From: Ornatilinea apprima
GTDB taxonomy: Bacteria; Chloroflexota; Anaerolineae; Anaerolineales; Anaerolineaceae
Direction of reading: 5' to 3'
Assembly: GCF_001306115.1 (NCBI RefSeq)
Contig: NZ_LGCL01000019.1
Span: 174,018 to 238,017, forward strand
Length of the DNA stretch: 64,000 bases
Below the pieces are notes generated by a model. That model searched no databases. It had not been told where the DNA came from and saw only the letters and a program-made list of their open reading frames with translations. The position numbers and the translations under genes are program-made. Shown piece after piece: positions 1-9,103 of this stretch. Position 1 is the stretch's first letter, and every line of letters begins with the position of its first letter.

Positions 1-1146
1 CAGCATACCCAGGCGGAAAGCGCGTCCGGCCAGCCACAAGGCGCCAAAGGCTGTTGCGTACAGCAGCCCCAGCGACACAACAATCTGCCACACCGGCAGA
101 ACCGTGAACGCCGCGCGCGCGGCCAGTGTAACCGGCGCGGTCAGCGGGAACAGACTTAATCCCACCGCCAGCAGGCTGTTGGGGCTTTCAATCAACGGGG
201 TTATCAACCAATACGGCACAAAAAGCGGTATGGTGAACAACCCGGCCATCTGCTGCGCCTCGCGCGCTTCGGTGGCTGTCGCGCCGACCGCGGCCATTAA
301 CGCGGCTACCAGCACAAACGCCGCCGGCAGCGCGGCCAGAGAAAGCCACACATAGCTGCCGCCCAGGTTAATATCCCTCAAGAAGGGCACAAACGGGCGC
401 ACACCCAAGAACACACCCACCGGTACGGCAAACCACACCAGAAGCTGCGTCAGGCCAACGCTTAAATTTCCCAAAATCTTCCCGGCCATTAACTGTTCAG
501 GGGATATGGACGTGATTACAATTTCCATCGTGCGGTTTTCTTTTTCTTCCACCACCGCCTGCAACAGATAACCGCCGCTCGTGTTCACCGCCAGCATTAA
601 GAAAATTCCCATCACCAGCGGGATCACCAGATTGACCCAGTCATTTTCACCCGCTTTGCGGGTTAAGTCTTCCAGCGCGCGCACTTCGATCTTGCTTCCA
701 TCCATCAGGCGCTCAGCGACAGCCGAGTCCAAGCCTTTCACCAGATTGACCTTCAAAAAATCCACAAAATCGTCCTGAGCGTTTTCGCCAACCGGTTCTT
801 CTGCCACCAGAACCACTTCCCCCGTTTGCAGGTAGTCTTTAGCGACCACATAATAACCTTGAATCTGGCCCTCTTCCAACGCCTGCTGGGCAGAAGCGTC
901 ATCCGCGAAGGCGATCATATCTACTCTGCGCTCGGCCGTTTGCGCGGGCGCTGCCGGGTTGGTCAGCAAACCCGAATGGTCTACATACCCAATCGGGTCA
1001 TTGTTCATCATCACCACCACCGCCAGCACACCCACTCCACCGCTCAGAACAATAATCAGCGGCAGGCTGAGCAGCACCAGGAGAAAGCGCTTGCGCAATA
1101 CCTGGCGCGCGTATTCATGCCAGAACACCAGCCAGATGTTTCTCAT
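1..1146 (-). CDS. ABC-2 type exporter permease (NatB-like), 3' end cut by window edge
   Basis: This is the membrane subunit of an ABC-2 exporter (drug, lipid or Na+ efflux type), paired with the ATPase upstream. The frame stays open from the ATG at 1146 to the window edge, giving about 382 residues. It starts with a short cytoplasmic stretch (MRNIWLVFWHEYARQ) and a hydrophobic helix around residues 20-40. A large soluble loop of about 130 residues follows, then several membrane helices after the motif VVEEKENRTMEIVITS, which is typical of NatB/ABC-2 permeases. Its ATG overlaps the ATPase stop codon (ATGA, 4 bases), so the two are translationally coupled. Substrate unknown. The C-terminus lies outside the window. 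Confidence 0.85.
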   Translation of the reverse strand, partial: MRNIWLVFWHEYARQVLRKRFLLVLLSLPLIIVLSGGVGVLAVVVMMNNDPIGYVDHSGLLTNPAAPAQTAERRVDMIAFADDASAQQALEEGQIQGYYVVAKDYLQTGEVVLVAEEPVGENAQDDFVDFLKVNLVKGLDSAVAERLMDGSKIEVRALEDLTRKAGENDWVNLVIPLVMGIFLMLAVNTSGGYLLQAVVEEKENRTMEIVITSISPEQLMAGKILGNLSVGLTQLLVWFAVPVGVFLGVRPFVPFLRDINLGGSYVWLSLAALPAAFVLVAALMAAVGATATEAREAQQMAGLFTIPLFVPYWLITPLIESPNSLLAVGLSLFPLTAPVTLAARAAFTVLPVWQIVVSLGLLYATAFGALWLAGRAFRLGML

Positions 1147-2048
1147 GCCTGGGCTCCTTCTCCCTTCACCACCTGAATAAATATCTCATCCAGGGTCGGA
1201 GTAGCCACCTCAAAATGCTCCAACGCCACACCCATTTCCAATAGCGCTTTCAAGACAGACTGCGGAGAGACGCCGTCTGCCAGCACCAGGCGCGTTAACC
1301 CGTTATGGCCTTCCACCTTCACCACGCCCGGAATAGTATCAGGGATCGGATTGAGCGCCCGCACCAGCAGATCCTGCTCCGCGAACTGTCGTCGGATCTC
1401 ATTCACCGAGCCGTACAGCATCGATTTACCGCGGTTGATCAACACCATGCGGTCGCATAGCTCTTCCACCTGGTGCATCTGGTGCGTGCACATCACAATG
1501 CAGGTGCCCTTCTCGCGTTCTTCCATCAGCAGATCTTTGACCATCTGCGTGTTCACCGGGTCTAACGCCGAAAAAGGTTCGTCAATAATAATCAACTCTG
1601 GCTTGTGCGCCAGAGTAACAATCAACTGCGCTTTCTGCTGCATGCCTTTGGAAAGCTCTTTCACCTTCTTTTTTCGATGCTCCGTCAAATCAAAGCGCTC
1701 CATCAGCGGCTCAATTCGCTCTTGCGCGGCCGCCGGAGAAAGCCCTTTCAAAGAAACCAGATAGTTCAAGCAGCGTTCCAGCGGAATTTCCTGGTACAGC
1801 CCGCGTTCCTCTGGCAAATAACCAATCCGGTTCTTTTTAGCCTCACTCATTGGCCCGCCCAAAACACTCACGCTGCCGCTGTCTGGCTTAAAAATATCCA
1901 GAATAATTCGAATCGATGTCGTCTTCCCCGCGCCATTGGGGCCTAGCAGCCCAAAAATTTCTCCTGGCTCCACCGCAAACGAAACACCGTCCACGGCGCG
2001 CTGCTGCCCAAAGGTTTTGGTAATTTGCTCAACTACTACGGATACCAT
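1143..2048 (-). CDS. ABC exporter ATP-binding protein (NatA/CcmA-like)
   Basis: This is the cytoplasmic ATPase that drives the ABC-2 permease immediately downstream. Visible motifs in order are Walker A GPNGAGKTT, a Q-loop region, signature LSKGMQQK, Walker B LIIIDEPFSALD and switch histidine CTHQM. The C-terminal ~80 residues (after YGSVNEIR) form the accessory domain typical of single-ATPase ABC-2 exporters, ending in TLDEIFIQVVKG. A longer start exists five codons upstream at 2063, but its first codons contain the GGAGGAAA ribosome-binding site placed eight bases before the ATG at 2048, so the shorter form (301 residues) is preferred. It overlaps the next gene by four bases. Substrate cannot be read from the sequence. 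Confidence 0.9.
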   Translation of the reverse strand: MVSVVVEQITKTFGQQRAVDGVSFAVEPGEIFGLLGPNGAGKTTSIRIILDIFKPDSGSVSVLGGPMSEAKKNRIGYLPEERGLYQEIPLERCLNYLVSLKGLSPAAAQERIEPLMERFDLTEHRKKKVKELSKGMQQKAQLIVTLAHKPELIIIDEPFSALDPVNTQMVKDLLMEEREKGTCIVMCTHQMHQVEELCDRMVLINRGKSMLYGSVNEIRRQFAEQDLLVRALNPIPDTIPGVVKVEGHNGLTRLVLADGVSPQSVLKALLEMGVALEHFEVATPTLDEIFIQVVKGEGAQA

Positions 2049-2420
2049 TGAATTTTCCTCCATGTCGTTACAGACCCGGCCAACGCCAGATCAATGCACT
2101 TTAGATTGTACCTGAAATCGGCTTTTGCTCCCTTAGCCGCCTTACCCAATCGGAATGCCCCACCTGGGCAGCATTAAATCTCCCCAACTGGCCAGGGTGC
2201 CAAGCATTCGGGGGTGGCAGTCTATCCCCCTATGCCCATCGACAAACATTGAAGCTGGCGAAGCTCTCAGAGAGGTCAGACTATTTTGGCTCGACGGTTC
2301 CTCTCCAATCCTCAACGCAACCTCTGTGCCAGCCTTCCAGACAGACCAGCGGCTGTTAAAGACCCCACCCCCCTCCAAGGTGGAAGGGGGCGGGTAAATT
2401 CCAGGCTTGAAGCAAACAGC
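2049..2420. other. Intergenic region between the nucleoside-importer operon and the ABC-2 exporter
   Basis: No convincing gene is present; short open frames here have no ribosome-binding site. The region holds the G/C-rich hairpin annotated at 2364-2394 and should contain the promoter for the exporter genes. I could not pick out clear -35/-10 boxes. Confidence 0.5.
2364..2394 (-). terminator. Probable intrinsic terminator of the nucleoside-importer operon
   Basis: A C-rich arm and a G-rich arm pair over about 14 positions with two wobble pairs around a tiny loop. On the minus strand the hairpin is followed by GTCTTT, a short U-rich tail. It lies just after the last permease gene (stop at 2421). 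Confidence 0.55.
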
Positions 2421-3692
2421 TTACTCTTTTTCGTACGGCACACCCTCGGCGGCGGGTGCTTGCGAGCGGCCTACCACCCCGGCCAAAACGATCATCGTAA
2501 CCACATAGGGTGCCATCAGCAAGAATTGTGACGGAATTTGCACCTGCAAAATCGCCAGGCGCGAGGCCAGCGAATCCGCGAAACCGAACAGCAGACCCGC
2601 GCCAAACGACCCGAACGGCATGTAATTGCCAAAGATCATCGCCGCCAGACCGATGAAGCCACGTCCTGCCGTCATCACCTCGTCAAAGCGGCCCACCGAG
2701 CCAAGGGTGAAATATCCACCGGCAAACCCGGCCACCATGCCACCCAGAATCACGCCCATATAGCGCGTGCGGTTCACGTTAATTCCCAGAGTGTCGGCCG
2801 CCTTGGGGTGTTCGCCAACGGAGCGCAGGCGCAGCCCCCAGCGCGTGCTGAACAAAGCCACCTGCAGCACCACCAGCAGCACAAACAGCAGGTATACAAA
2901 CAGGTTGTTGTCAAACAAGATCGGCCCCAGAACCGGAATCTTGGAGAGCAGCGGAATTTGAAAAGGCTTAAAGATACCGGGGTTATTCAGCTCCTGATAC
3001 GTCTGCAGGAACTTGGCCGAGATATAAGAGGTCAACCCGGTTGCCAGAATGTTAATCACCGTGCCCGAGATCACCTGGTTGGTCTTATATTTAATCGACA
3101 GCACACCCAAAATCCAGGCCATCAACGCCCCAACCGCAATCGCAGCAAGCAAGCCCAGCCACAAATTCTTGGTCACACTGCCAACCAGCGCGCCCACCAT
3201 TGCCCCCGAAAGCATCATACCCTCAATAGCAATGTTGACAATGCCGGAGCGTTCGCACAGAATACCGGCCAGCGCGCCCAATGTGATCGGCACCGCTTTG
3301 CCCAGGGTGGTGGCAAATAAGCCCACCAAATTCAGCGACTTGTCTGCCGCCGCCCAGGTGAGAAAGCCGAACACAAAGAAAGCCACCACCACCGCCAGCA
3401 CCCAGTTGGTGTAGCGCTTAAACCCGCGCGCCAATTGCACACCGCCCAACACGGCGCTTAACACCGCCAGGATGGTCAGCGTTGATTGGGTTGGCAGCTC
3501 CCAATCGGGAACCTGGATCGCGGTTGCCCCGCGGTTCAAACCAAAGGTGGTAAATGTCTCCGCGGCTGTCGTGCGCGCGAAGAAGAAGTAGATGCTGAAA
3601 GCCACCAGCAAAAAGATAACGCCCATCACCCGCTGCCGGGTCGGGGATTCGATCTCTAAATGCCGGTGATAGGAATTGGTATTGGCTGTCAT
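2421..3692 (-). CDS. Nucleoside-type ABC importer permease 2 (NupQ/YufQ-like)
   Basis: This is the second inner-membrane permease of a BMP-dependent (purine nucleoside family) ABC importer, 423 residues. It belongs to the BPD_transp_2 family. A hydrophobic N-terminus (residues ~20-45 and 90-110) precedes the conserved core with GALAGILCERSGIVNIAIEG and the EAA-like segment LGINVNRTRYMGVILGGMVAGFAGG. Length is larger than the usual ~300-350 because of an extra N-terminal pair of helices. It starts three bases after the stop of permease 1 (ATG at 3692, upstream GGGAGG). It is the last gene of the run that begins with the BMP lipoprotein, and a hairpin terminator follows. Confidence 0.88.
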   Translation of the reverse strand: MTANTNSYHRHLEIESPTRQRVMGVIFLLVAFSIYFFFARTTAAETFTTFGLNRGATAIQVPDWELPTQSTLTILAVLSAVLGGVQLARGFKRYTNWVLAVVVAFFVFGFLTWAAADKSLNLVGLFATTLGKAVPITLGALAGILCERSGIVNIAIEGMMLSGAMVGALVGSVTKNLWLGLLAAIAVGALMAWILGVLSIKYKTNQVISGTVINILATGLTSYISAKFLQTYQELNNPGIFKPFQIPLLSKIPVLGPILFDNNLFVYLLFVLLVVLQVALFSTRWGLRLRSVGEHPKAADTLGINVNRTRYMGVILGGMVAGFAGGYFTLGSVGRFDEVMTAGRGFIGLAAMIFGNYMPFGSFGAGLLFGFADSLASRLAILQVQIPSQFLLMAPYVVTMIVLAGVVGRSQAPAAEGVPYEKE

Positions 3693-3695
3693 CGC

Positions 3696-4970
3696 TTATT
3701 TCCCTCCCCAGGATCGGATCGAAATACCCTCGCCCGCGCGGCTTTCCTTCAAACGATAGATCGTTCGGATGATCGCCGGCGCGGCAATGAACATCAAAAT
3801 GACCGCCTGCAAAATCGAGATAATATCAATCGGAATGCCCGCGGTTACCTGCATGCGCGTCGCCCCGTTGCGCAGGGTGCCAAACAGCAGCGCGGCCAGC
3901 ACCACACCTGCCGGGTGATTGTTCCCCAGCAGCGCCAGCGCGATCGCGTCAAAACCATACCCCGAAGAAAACGCCATCGCCAGGTTGCCAGAGACGCCCA
4001 TCACCTCGTTAATCCCGGCCATTCCCGCCAGCGCCCCCGAAAGGGCCATCGCCAGGATGGTGTTGCCGACCACATTCATGCCGGAATATTTCGCCGCGTC
4101 GGGGTTGGCGCCCACGGTGCGCAGATTAAAACCCCAGGTGGTCTTGAACAGGAACCAGTACACCAGGTAGGCCACCGTCAGGGCCACGAAAAAGCCCAGA
4201 TGGAAGCGAATTGGGTCCGCAAAGAACTTCGGAAACACCGCCGAGGGTTCGATATTGGGCGTAACCGGGTTAAAACTCTCTGGGCGTTTCATCGGGCCGG
4301 TCAACAGCCAATCACTCAAGCGGAAGGCAATGTAGTTCATCATGATCGTGTTGATCACTTCATGCCCGCCCGTCTTGGCTTTCAGCCAGCCGGGAATGTA
4401 GCCCCACAGCGCGCCGCCGGCCGCGCCGGCCAAAAACGTCAGCGGCATGTGGATGACCGCTGGCAGTCCCTTGATCGAATAGCCAATGAACGTGCCGGCC
4501 AGCGCACCCACAAAAATTTGTCCTTCCGCGCCAATATTGAAAACCCCGGCGCGAAAGCCCAGTGCCACTGCCAGACCCGCAAAGATATACGGCGTTGATG
4601 CCACCAGGCTCTCCAGGAAGGGATTGAACGCCCGGCGGATATCCATCGCATCCCCCGACTGCAGCGCGGCGATGATCCGCGCCGGGTCGCCAATAGAACC
4701 GGTGAACAGCGCCACATACGCGCCTTTCACCGTTTCCCAAGCCGCTTTCATGCCCGCGCCAAACGATTCGCCAAAACTGGCATACACCGATTCGGTGGTC
4801 AGAACAATAAAAATACCACCTATCAACAATCCGGTGATCACGGCCAGCAGTGGAATTAAGACCACCTGCCAGAAACTCTTCTTTTCGGCCACTTCCTCCA
4901 GAAAGACTTTACCCGCGTCTTGGTTGGAGGATGCTTCCGAAGAAATTTGGTTTTTCTGCTCGTCACTCAT
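3696..4970 (-). CDS. Nucleoside-type ABC importer permease 1 (NupP/YufP-like)
   Basis: This is the first permease of the importer, 424 residues, probably pairing with permease 2 as a heterodimer in the membrane. Family features are the core phrase GLAVALGFRAGVFNIGAEGQ and the later LRTVGANPDAAKYSGM segment, both conserved in BPD_transp_2 permeases of BMP systems. The N-terminal ~35 residues are hydrophilic and cytoplasmic, followed by a helix at ~36-58. The start at 4970 has an excellent site (AGGAGG, seven bases before ATG). It lies 18 bases after the ATPase stop, so it is part of the same operon. Substrate (purine nucleosides or related compounds) is inferred from the family, not shown. Confidence 0.88.
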   Translation of the reverse strand: MSDEQKNQISSEASSNQDAGKVFLEEVAEKKSFWQVVLIPLLAVITGLLIGGIFIVLTTESVYASFGESFGAGMKAAWETVKGAYVALFTGSIGDPARIIAALQSGDAMDIRRAFNPFLESLVASTPYIFAGLAVALGFRAGVFNIGAEGQIFVGALAGTFIGYSIKGLPAVIHMPLTFLAGAAGGALWGYIPGWLKAKTGGHEVINTIMMNYIAFRLSDWLLTGPMKRPESFNPVTPNIEPSAVFPKFFADPIRFHLGFFVALTVAYLVYWFLFKTTWGFNLRTVGANPDAAKYSGMNVVGNTILAMALSGALAGMAGINEVMGVSGNLAMAFSSGYGFDAIALALLGNNHPAGVVLAALLFGTLRNGATRMQVTAGIPIDIISILQAVILMFIAAPAIIRTIYRLKESRAGEGISIRSWGGK

Positions 4971-4988
4971 GAATAATCCTCCTTTGAA

Positions 4989-6548
4989 TCAAGCCGCGGC
5001 TTGCGCCGGTTTGCCGCTCATTTTCTGGCGCGCCTCTTCCGGGGGAATCCCGGCCATCAGCAAGCCAAGATATTCCTTGGTCGCTTCTTCAGAAGGCACA
5101 GTGGCGACAATCTTGCCCCGATACATCACTGCGATGCGGTCCGAAAGCTGCAGAATTTCGTCCAATTCGGTGGAGACCAGCAGAACTGCCACACCGCTGT
5201 CGCGTTTTTTCAGAATTTGGGAGTGAATGTACTCAATTGAGCCAACATCCAGGCCGCGCGTGGGCTGTGAAGCCACCAGGAGATGAATCGGCCGTGAAAG
5301 CTCGCGTGCCACAATCACCTTCTGCTGATTGCCGCCCGAGAGATTGCCCACATGGGTATCGTAGCCCGGCGTGCGAATGTCGTATTCACGAATTAATGCT
5401 TTGGCATTCTCCACCACGCGATCCCATTGGATCACCGCGCCGCGCGCGTAGGGTTCTTTATAATAGGTGTTCAATACCAGGTTGTCTTTTACCGGGAACG
5501 CCAGCACCAGCCCATCTGCCTGCCGGTCTTCGGGGACGTGCGCGCTGCCCAGCTCGGTGATTTTGCGCGGCGTCAAGCCGGTGATCTCATTCCCCATCAG
5601 GCGGATGCTGCCGCTGGTCACCTTGCGCAGACCAGTGACCGCTTCGGCCAGCTCGGTTTGCCCGTTGCCCTGCACGCCAGCCACGCCCAACACTTCACCT
5701 TTGCGCACAACAAACGAAACCCCATCCACAGCCACCTGCTTGCGGTCATCAGCCACCAGCAGATCCATTGCCTCCAGAACGGCTTCCCCGGCCTCAAGCG
5801 GCGTCCGCTCCAGCACCAGGTCCACCTCACGCCCTACCATCATCGAGGCCAGCAGATTCTGATCTGCTTCGGCCGGGGTGGTGCCGCCCACCACTTTTCC
5901 GCGCCGGATGACCGTGATCCGGTCAGACACATCCAGCACCTCGCGCAGTTTATGCGTGATGAAAATGATCGACTTACCCTTCTCGGCCAGCGAGCGCATG
6001 ATCTTAAACAACTCATCCGCTTCCTGGGGGGTCAATACGGCGGTCGGCTCATCAAAGATCAGAATGTCGGCTTCGCGGTACAGCAATTTGATAATCTCAA
6101 CGCGCTGCTGCACACCGACCGGCAAATCGCGAACATAACTACTCGGGTCCACTTCCAGCCCGTACTGCTCTGAAATCTGGCGGATCTTTTTGGCCGCTTT
6201 CTGCCGGTCCAAAAACCCACCGGGTTTCACTTCTTCTTCACCAAGCATGACATTCTCTGTCACGGTAAATACCGGGACCAACATAAAATGTTGGTGGACC
6301 ATGCCAATGCCGGCCTTGATCGCGTCACTGGGTGAATGGACGGTGATTCGCTCTCCACGCACAAAAATTTCACCCTCCGTGGGCTGGTAAAGCCCATAGA
6401 GGATGTTCATTAATGTGGTTTTTCCCGCACCATTCTCGCCAAGAAGCGCGTGGATTTCCCCCTGCTCCAGCGTCAGATCGATATGATCGTTGGCCAGCAC
6501 ACCCGGAAATTGTTTGGTGATCCCTCGCAGCTCTAGAATTGGCGCCAT
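4989..6548 (-). CDS. Nucleoside-type ABC importer ATPase (two fused ATPase domains, NupO/YufO-like)
   Basis: This is a 519-residue double ATPase that powers the two permeases downstream. The first half carries Walker A GENGAGKTT, the subfamily mark MVHQHFMLV, signature-like LPVGVQQRVEI and Walker B ILIFDEPTAVLTP. The second half has GVQGNGQTELAEAV in place of a perfect Walker A, signature LSGGNQQKVIVARE and LLVASQPTRGLD in the Walker B region. The degenerate second nucleotide site is usual for the sugar/nucleoside CUT2-like class. Length matches the family (~500-520). The upstream BMP gene is separated by 291 bases containing a strong terminator, so expression of this part may need read-through or its own promoter. 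Confidence 0.93.
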   Translation of the reverse strand: MAPILELRGITKQFPGVLANDHIDLTLEQGEIHALLGENGAGKTTLMNILYGLYQPTEGEIFVRGERITVHSPSDAIKAGIGMVHQHFMLVPVFTVTENVMLGEEEVKPGGFLDRQKAAKKIRQISEQYGLEVDPSSYVRDLPVGVQQRVEIIKLLYREADILIFDEPTAVLTPQEADELFKIMRSLAEKGKSIIFITHKLREVLDVSDRITVIRRGKVVGGTTPAEADQNLLASMMVGREVDLVLERTPLEAGEAVLEAMDLLVADDRKQVAVDGVSFVVRKGEVLGVAGVQGNGQTELAEAVTGLRKVTSGSIRLMGNEITGLTPRKITELGSAHVPEDRQADGLVLAFPVKDNLVLNTYYKEPYARGAVIQWDRVVENAKALIREYDIRTPGYDTHVGNLSGGNQQKVIVARELSRPIHLLVASQPTRGLDVGSIEYIHSQILKKRDSGVAVLLVSTELDEILQLSDRIAVMYRGKIVATVPSEEATKEYLGLLMAGIPPEEARQKMSGKPAQAAA

Positions 6549-6784
6549 ACATTATCTCCGTGTGTGATCATAAAATTTGGAATGATTTTACCATATTGCT
6601 TCATTAATGGAAACTAAATCGGCAATTGTCTGACAAACCCCTGGTTCAGTCAAAAACACACCACCCTCCCATATCCTCCACCCACCGCGCGCCATTCTTT
6701 GCCTGCCCATTTCCACCACCCCATACCCATCAGGTGGTAACCTCATTCTTCGGTTTTCGCCCTGATCGACTTGCATGACAGAGA

Positions 6785-6814
6785 CAAAAAGAGCCGGCGC
6801 ATGCGCGCCGGCTC
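6785..6814 (-). terminator. Strong intrinsic terminator after the BMP lipoprotein gene
   Basis: A perfect 10-bp stem (gagccggcgc / gcgccggctc) with loop atgc occupies 6791-6814. On the minus strand it is followed by TTTTTGTCTC. It lies 26 bases past the BMP stop and upstream of the ATPase gene. This suggests that the binding protein is made in excess over the membrane parts, a common arrangement for ABC importers. Confidence 0.85.
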
Positions 6815-6839
6815 ACCAACTACTTCAATCGTCAGAGGA

Positions 6840-8915
6840 TTATTTTCCGACTTTGACATCGCCGGCAATAATCATCGCCTTCAGAGCTTCCACTTCGGCC
6901 TTCAGATCAGCCGGGACCATGCTGTCCAGGTCGTGGTATTCAGCCAGACCCACGCCGCCATTCTCCAGCGTGCCCAGGTAAGCGCCGCCAGCGAAATTGC
7001 CAGCCGCCACAGCCTTAGCCGCTTCAAACACAGCCACATCCATGCCCTTCTCAACCGAGGTCAGCATGATCGAGGCATATTCCGGAGCGCTCACGTACCA
7101 GTCGTAGTCCACGCCAATCATGTAGGCGTTGCCGCGTTCCATGATAGCCGCCGCGGTGCCCAGGCCCACAGGTCCGGCTACCGGCATGATGATGTCGGCG
7201 CCTTCGTCCATCAGCGTCTCGCCCAGCGCGCGGCCGTCATCGGTGCTCTCAAAGTTGCCGGTGAAGAGGCCGGTCTGCGTTTCCGGATCCCAGCCCAGCA
7301 CTTCCACTTCGGTGCCCTTCTCCTGGTTGTAGTAGGCCACGCCCTCAGCAAACCCGTCCATGAAGATCGTCACGGTCGGGATCTGCATGCCGCCGAAGGT
7401 ACCCACTTTGCCGGTCTTGGTCATGCCAGCCGCCAGATAACCAGCCAGGAAACCAGCCTGGTCGGTGTCAAAGGTCAGGCCCAGCACGTTCTCAAACGCC
7501 GGATCGTAGGCAAAGTCCACAATCGCGAACTTCTGGTCCGGGTTGGCGGTTGCCGCGGCAGCCGTCGCGTCGCCCAGCAGGAAGCCCACCGTCACGATCA
7601 GATCGCACTCTTCCTCAAGGAAGGCGTTGATGTTCTTTTCGTAATCGGTTTGCTGCTGCGACTCAAGGTATTTGCCCTCAAAGCCCATCTTGTCAGCGGC
7701 TTCGACAACACCCTTGTAAGCGGTGGCGTTGAACGATTTGTCATCGATACCGCCCGCGTCCGTTACCTGGCAAACCTTCATGCCCGCACCGCTGGGGAGC
7801 GCTTCGGCGCTGCCGGCAGCCTGCTCAGCAATAACTTTGGCTTTCAGGGCTTCCACTTCGGCTTTCAGCTCATCCGGTACCATGCTATCCAGATCGTGGT
7901 AGGGGGCCAGGCTCACGCCGCCATTCTCCAGCGTGCCCAGGTAAGAGCCGCCAGCGAAATTGCCGTCTACAACAGCCTTAGCCGCTTCAAACACAGCCAC
8001 GTCCATGCCCTTCTGAACCGAGGTCAGCATGATTGAGCCGTATTCCGGAGCGCTCACGTACCAGTCGTAGTCCACGCCAATCATGTAGGCGTCGCCGCGT
8101 TCCATGATCGCCGCCGCGGTGCCCAGGCCCACAGGTCCGGCTACCGGCATGATGATGTCGGCGCCTTCGTCCATCAGCGTCTCGCCCAGCGCGCGGCCGT
8201 CATCGGTGCTCTCAAAGTTGCCGGTGAAGAGGCCGGTCTGCGTTTCCGGATCCCAGCCCAGCACTTCCACTTCGGTGCCCTTCTCCTGGTTGTAGTAGGC
8301 CACGCCCTCAGCAAACCCGTCCATGAAGATCGTCACGGTCGGGATCTGCATGCCGCCGAAGGTACCCACTTTGCCGGTCTTGGTCATGCCAGCCGCCAGA
8401 TAACCAGCCAGGAAACCAGCCTGGTCGGTGTCAAAGGTCAGGCCCAGCACGTTCTCAAACGCCGGATCGTAGGCAAAGTCCACAATCGCGAACTTCTGGT
8501 CCGGGTTGGCGGTTGCCGCGGCAGCCGTCGCGTCGCCCAGCAGGAAGCCCACCGTCACGATCAGATCGCACTCTTCCTCAAGGAAGGCGTTGATGTTCTT
8601 TTCGTAATCGGTTTGCTGCTGCGACTCGAGGTATTTGCCGTCAACACCCAGTTCGTCCACGGCGAGCAACACGCCTTTGTAAGCAGTTGCGTTGAACGAT
8701 TTGTCATCGATACCGCCCGCGTCCGTTACCTGGCAAACTTTCAATTTTGCCGGGGCTTCAGCCGCCGGGGCTTCCGTTGCAGGAACCTCGGTCGGTTGTT
8801 CTGCAGCCGGAGCCGCAGCTTCGGTAGGTGCGGGTGTCGCAGCCGGCTGGCAAGCCGCTAAAAGCATGGACGCCATCACAAGCACTGCAACAAGAATATT
8901 AACCTTTTTAAACAT
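6840..8915 (-). CDS. BMP-family (PnrA-like) binding lipoprotein with a tandemly duplicated binding domain
   Basis: This is a solute-binding lipoprotein for the downstream importer, 691 residues, about twice the usual ~350. The signal peptide (1-21) ends in a lipobox LAAC with Cys22, followed by an Ala/Pro/Thr/Glu-rich linker to ~57. Two copies of the BMP domain follow, at about 59-379 and 380-691. Each begins KVCQVTDAGGIDDKSFN and contains DYEKNINAFLEEECDLIVTVGF, and the repeat period is exactly 321 codons (963 bp). The DNA of the two units is nearly the same, with a block of roughly 520 bases apparently identical. The start has a good site (aaggag). Purine nucleoside binding is inferred from PnrA/Med relatives; two linked binding domains per anchor is unusual. 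Confidence 0.9.
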   Translation of the reverse strand: MFKKVNILVAVLVMASMLLAACQPAATPAPTEAAAPAAEQPTEVPATEAPAAEAPAKLKVCQVTDAGGIDDKSFNATAYKGVLLAVDELGVDGKYLESQQQTDYEKNINAFLEEECDLIVTVGFLLGDATAAAATANPDQKFAIVDFAYDPAFENVLGLTFDTDQAGFLAGYLAAGMTKTGKVGTFGGMQIPTVTIFMDGFAEGVAYYNQEKGTEVEVLGWDPETQTGLFTGNFESTDDGRALGETLMDEGADIIMPVAGPVGLGTAAAIMERGDAYMIGVDYDWYVSAPEYGSIMLTSVQKGMDVAVFEAAKAVVDGNFAGGSYLGTLENGGVSLAPYHDLDSMVPDELKAEVEALKAKVIAEQAAGSAEALPSGAGMKVCQVTDAGGIDDKSFNATAYKGVVEAADKMGFEGKYLESQQQTDYEKNINAFLEEECDLIVTVGFLLGDATAAAATANPDQKFAIVDFAYDPAFENVLGLTFDTDQAGFLAGYLAAGMTKTGKVGTFGGMQIPTVTIFMDGFAEGVAYYNQEKGTEVEVLGWDPETQTGLFTGNFESTDDGRALGETLMDEGADIIMPVAGPVGLGTAAAIMERGNAYMIGVDYDWYVSAPEYASIMLTSVEKGMDVAVFEAAKAVAAGNFAGGAYLGTLENGGVGLAEYHDLDSMVPADLKAEVEALKAMIIAGDVKVGK

Positions 8916-8993
8916 TCGTCTTCTCCTTCATCCTGATTTTTATGGGATGTTAAGACTCAGGCACAGGCACGCCCTGTACCCATCTGAAATTTA

Positions 8994-9022
8994 AGTATAA
9001 TCCGAATGAAAATACCTCGCAA
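8994..9022 (-). promoter_or_regulatory. Promoter of the BMP lipoprotein gene
   Basis: On the minus strand, TTGCGA (9022-9017), a 17-base spacer and TATACT (8999-8994) make a good sigma-70-type promoter about 75 bases upstream of the ATG at 8915. Confidence 0.65.
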
Positions 9023-9052
9023 GACCACCAGCGTTAACAAATGAGAGTGCCA

Positions 9053-9079
9053 TTAAAAAGCGGGCGCTTTCGCGCCCGC
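9053..9079 (-). terminator. Intrinsic terminator of the MFS carrier gene
   Basis: A perfect 8-bp stem (gcgggcgc / gcgcccgc, 9060-9079) is followed on the minus strand by a short T-rich tail (CTTTTTAATGG). It sits 24 bases after the MFS stop codon. Confidence 0.8.
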
Positions 9080-9103
9080 CTCAAAAAAACCTCAGAACCA
9101 CCC

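Noticed and set aside
2142..2531. Several overlapping short frames around the G/C-rich hairpin
   Set aside because: They overlap each other on both strands and run through a terminator; no start signals.
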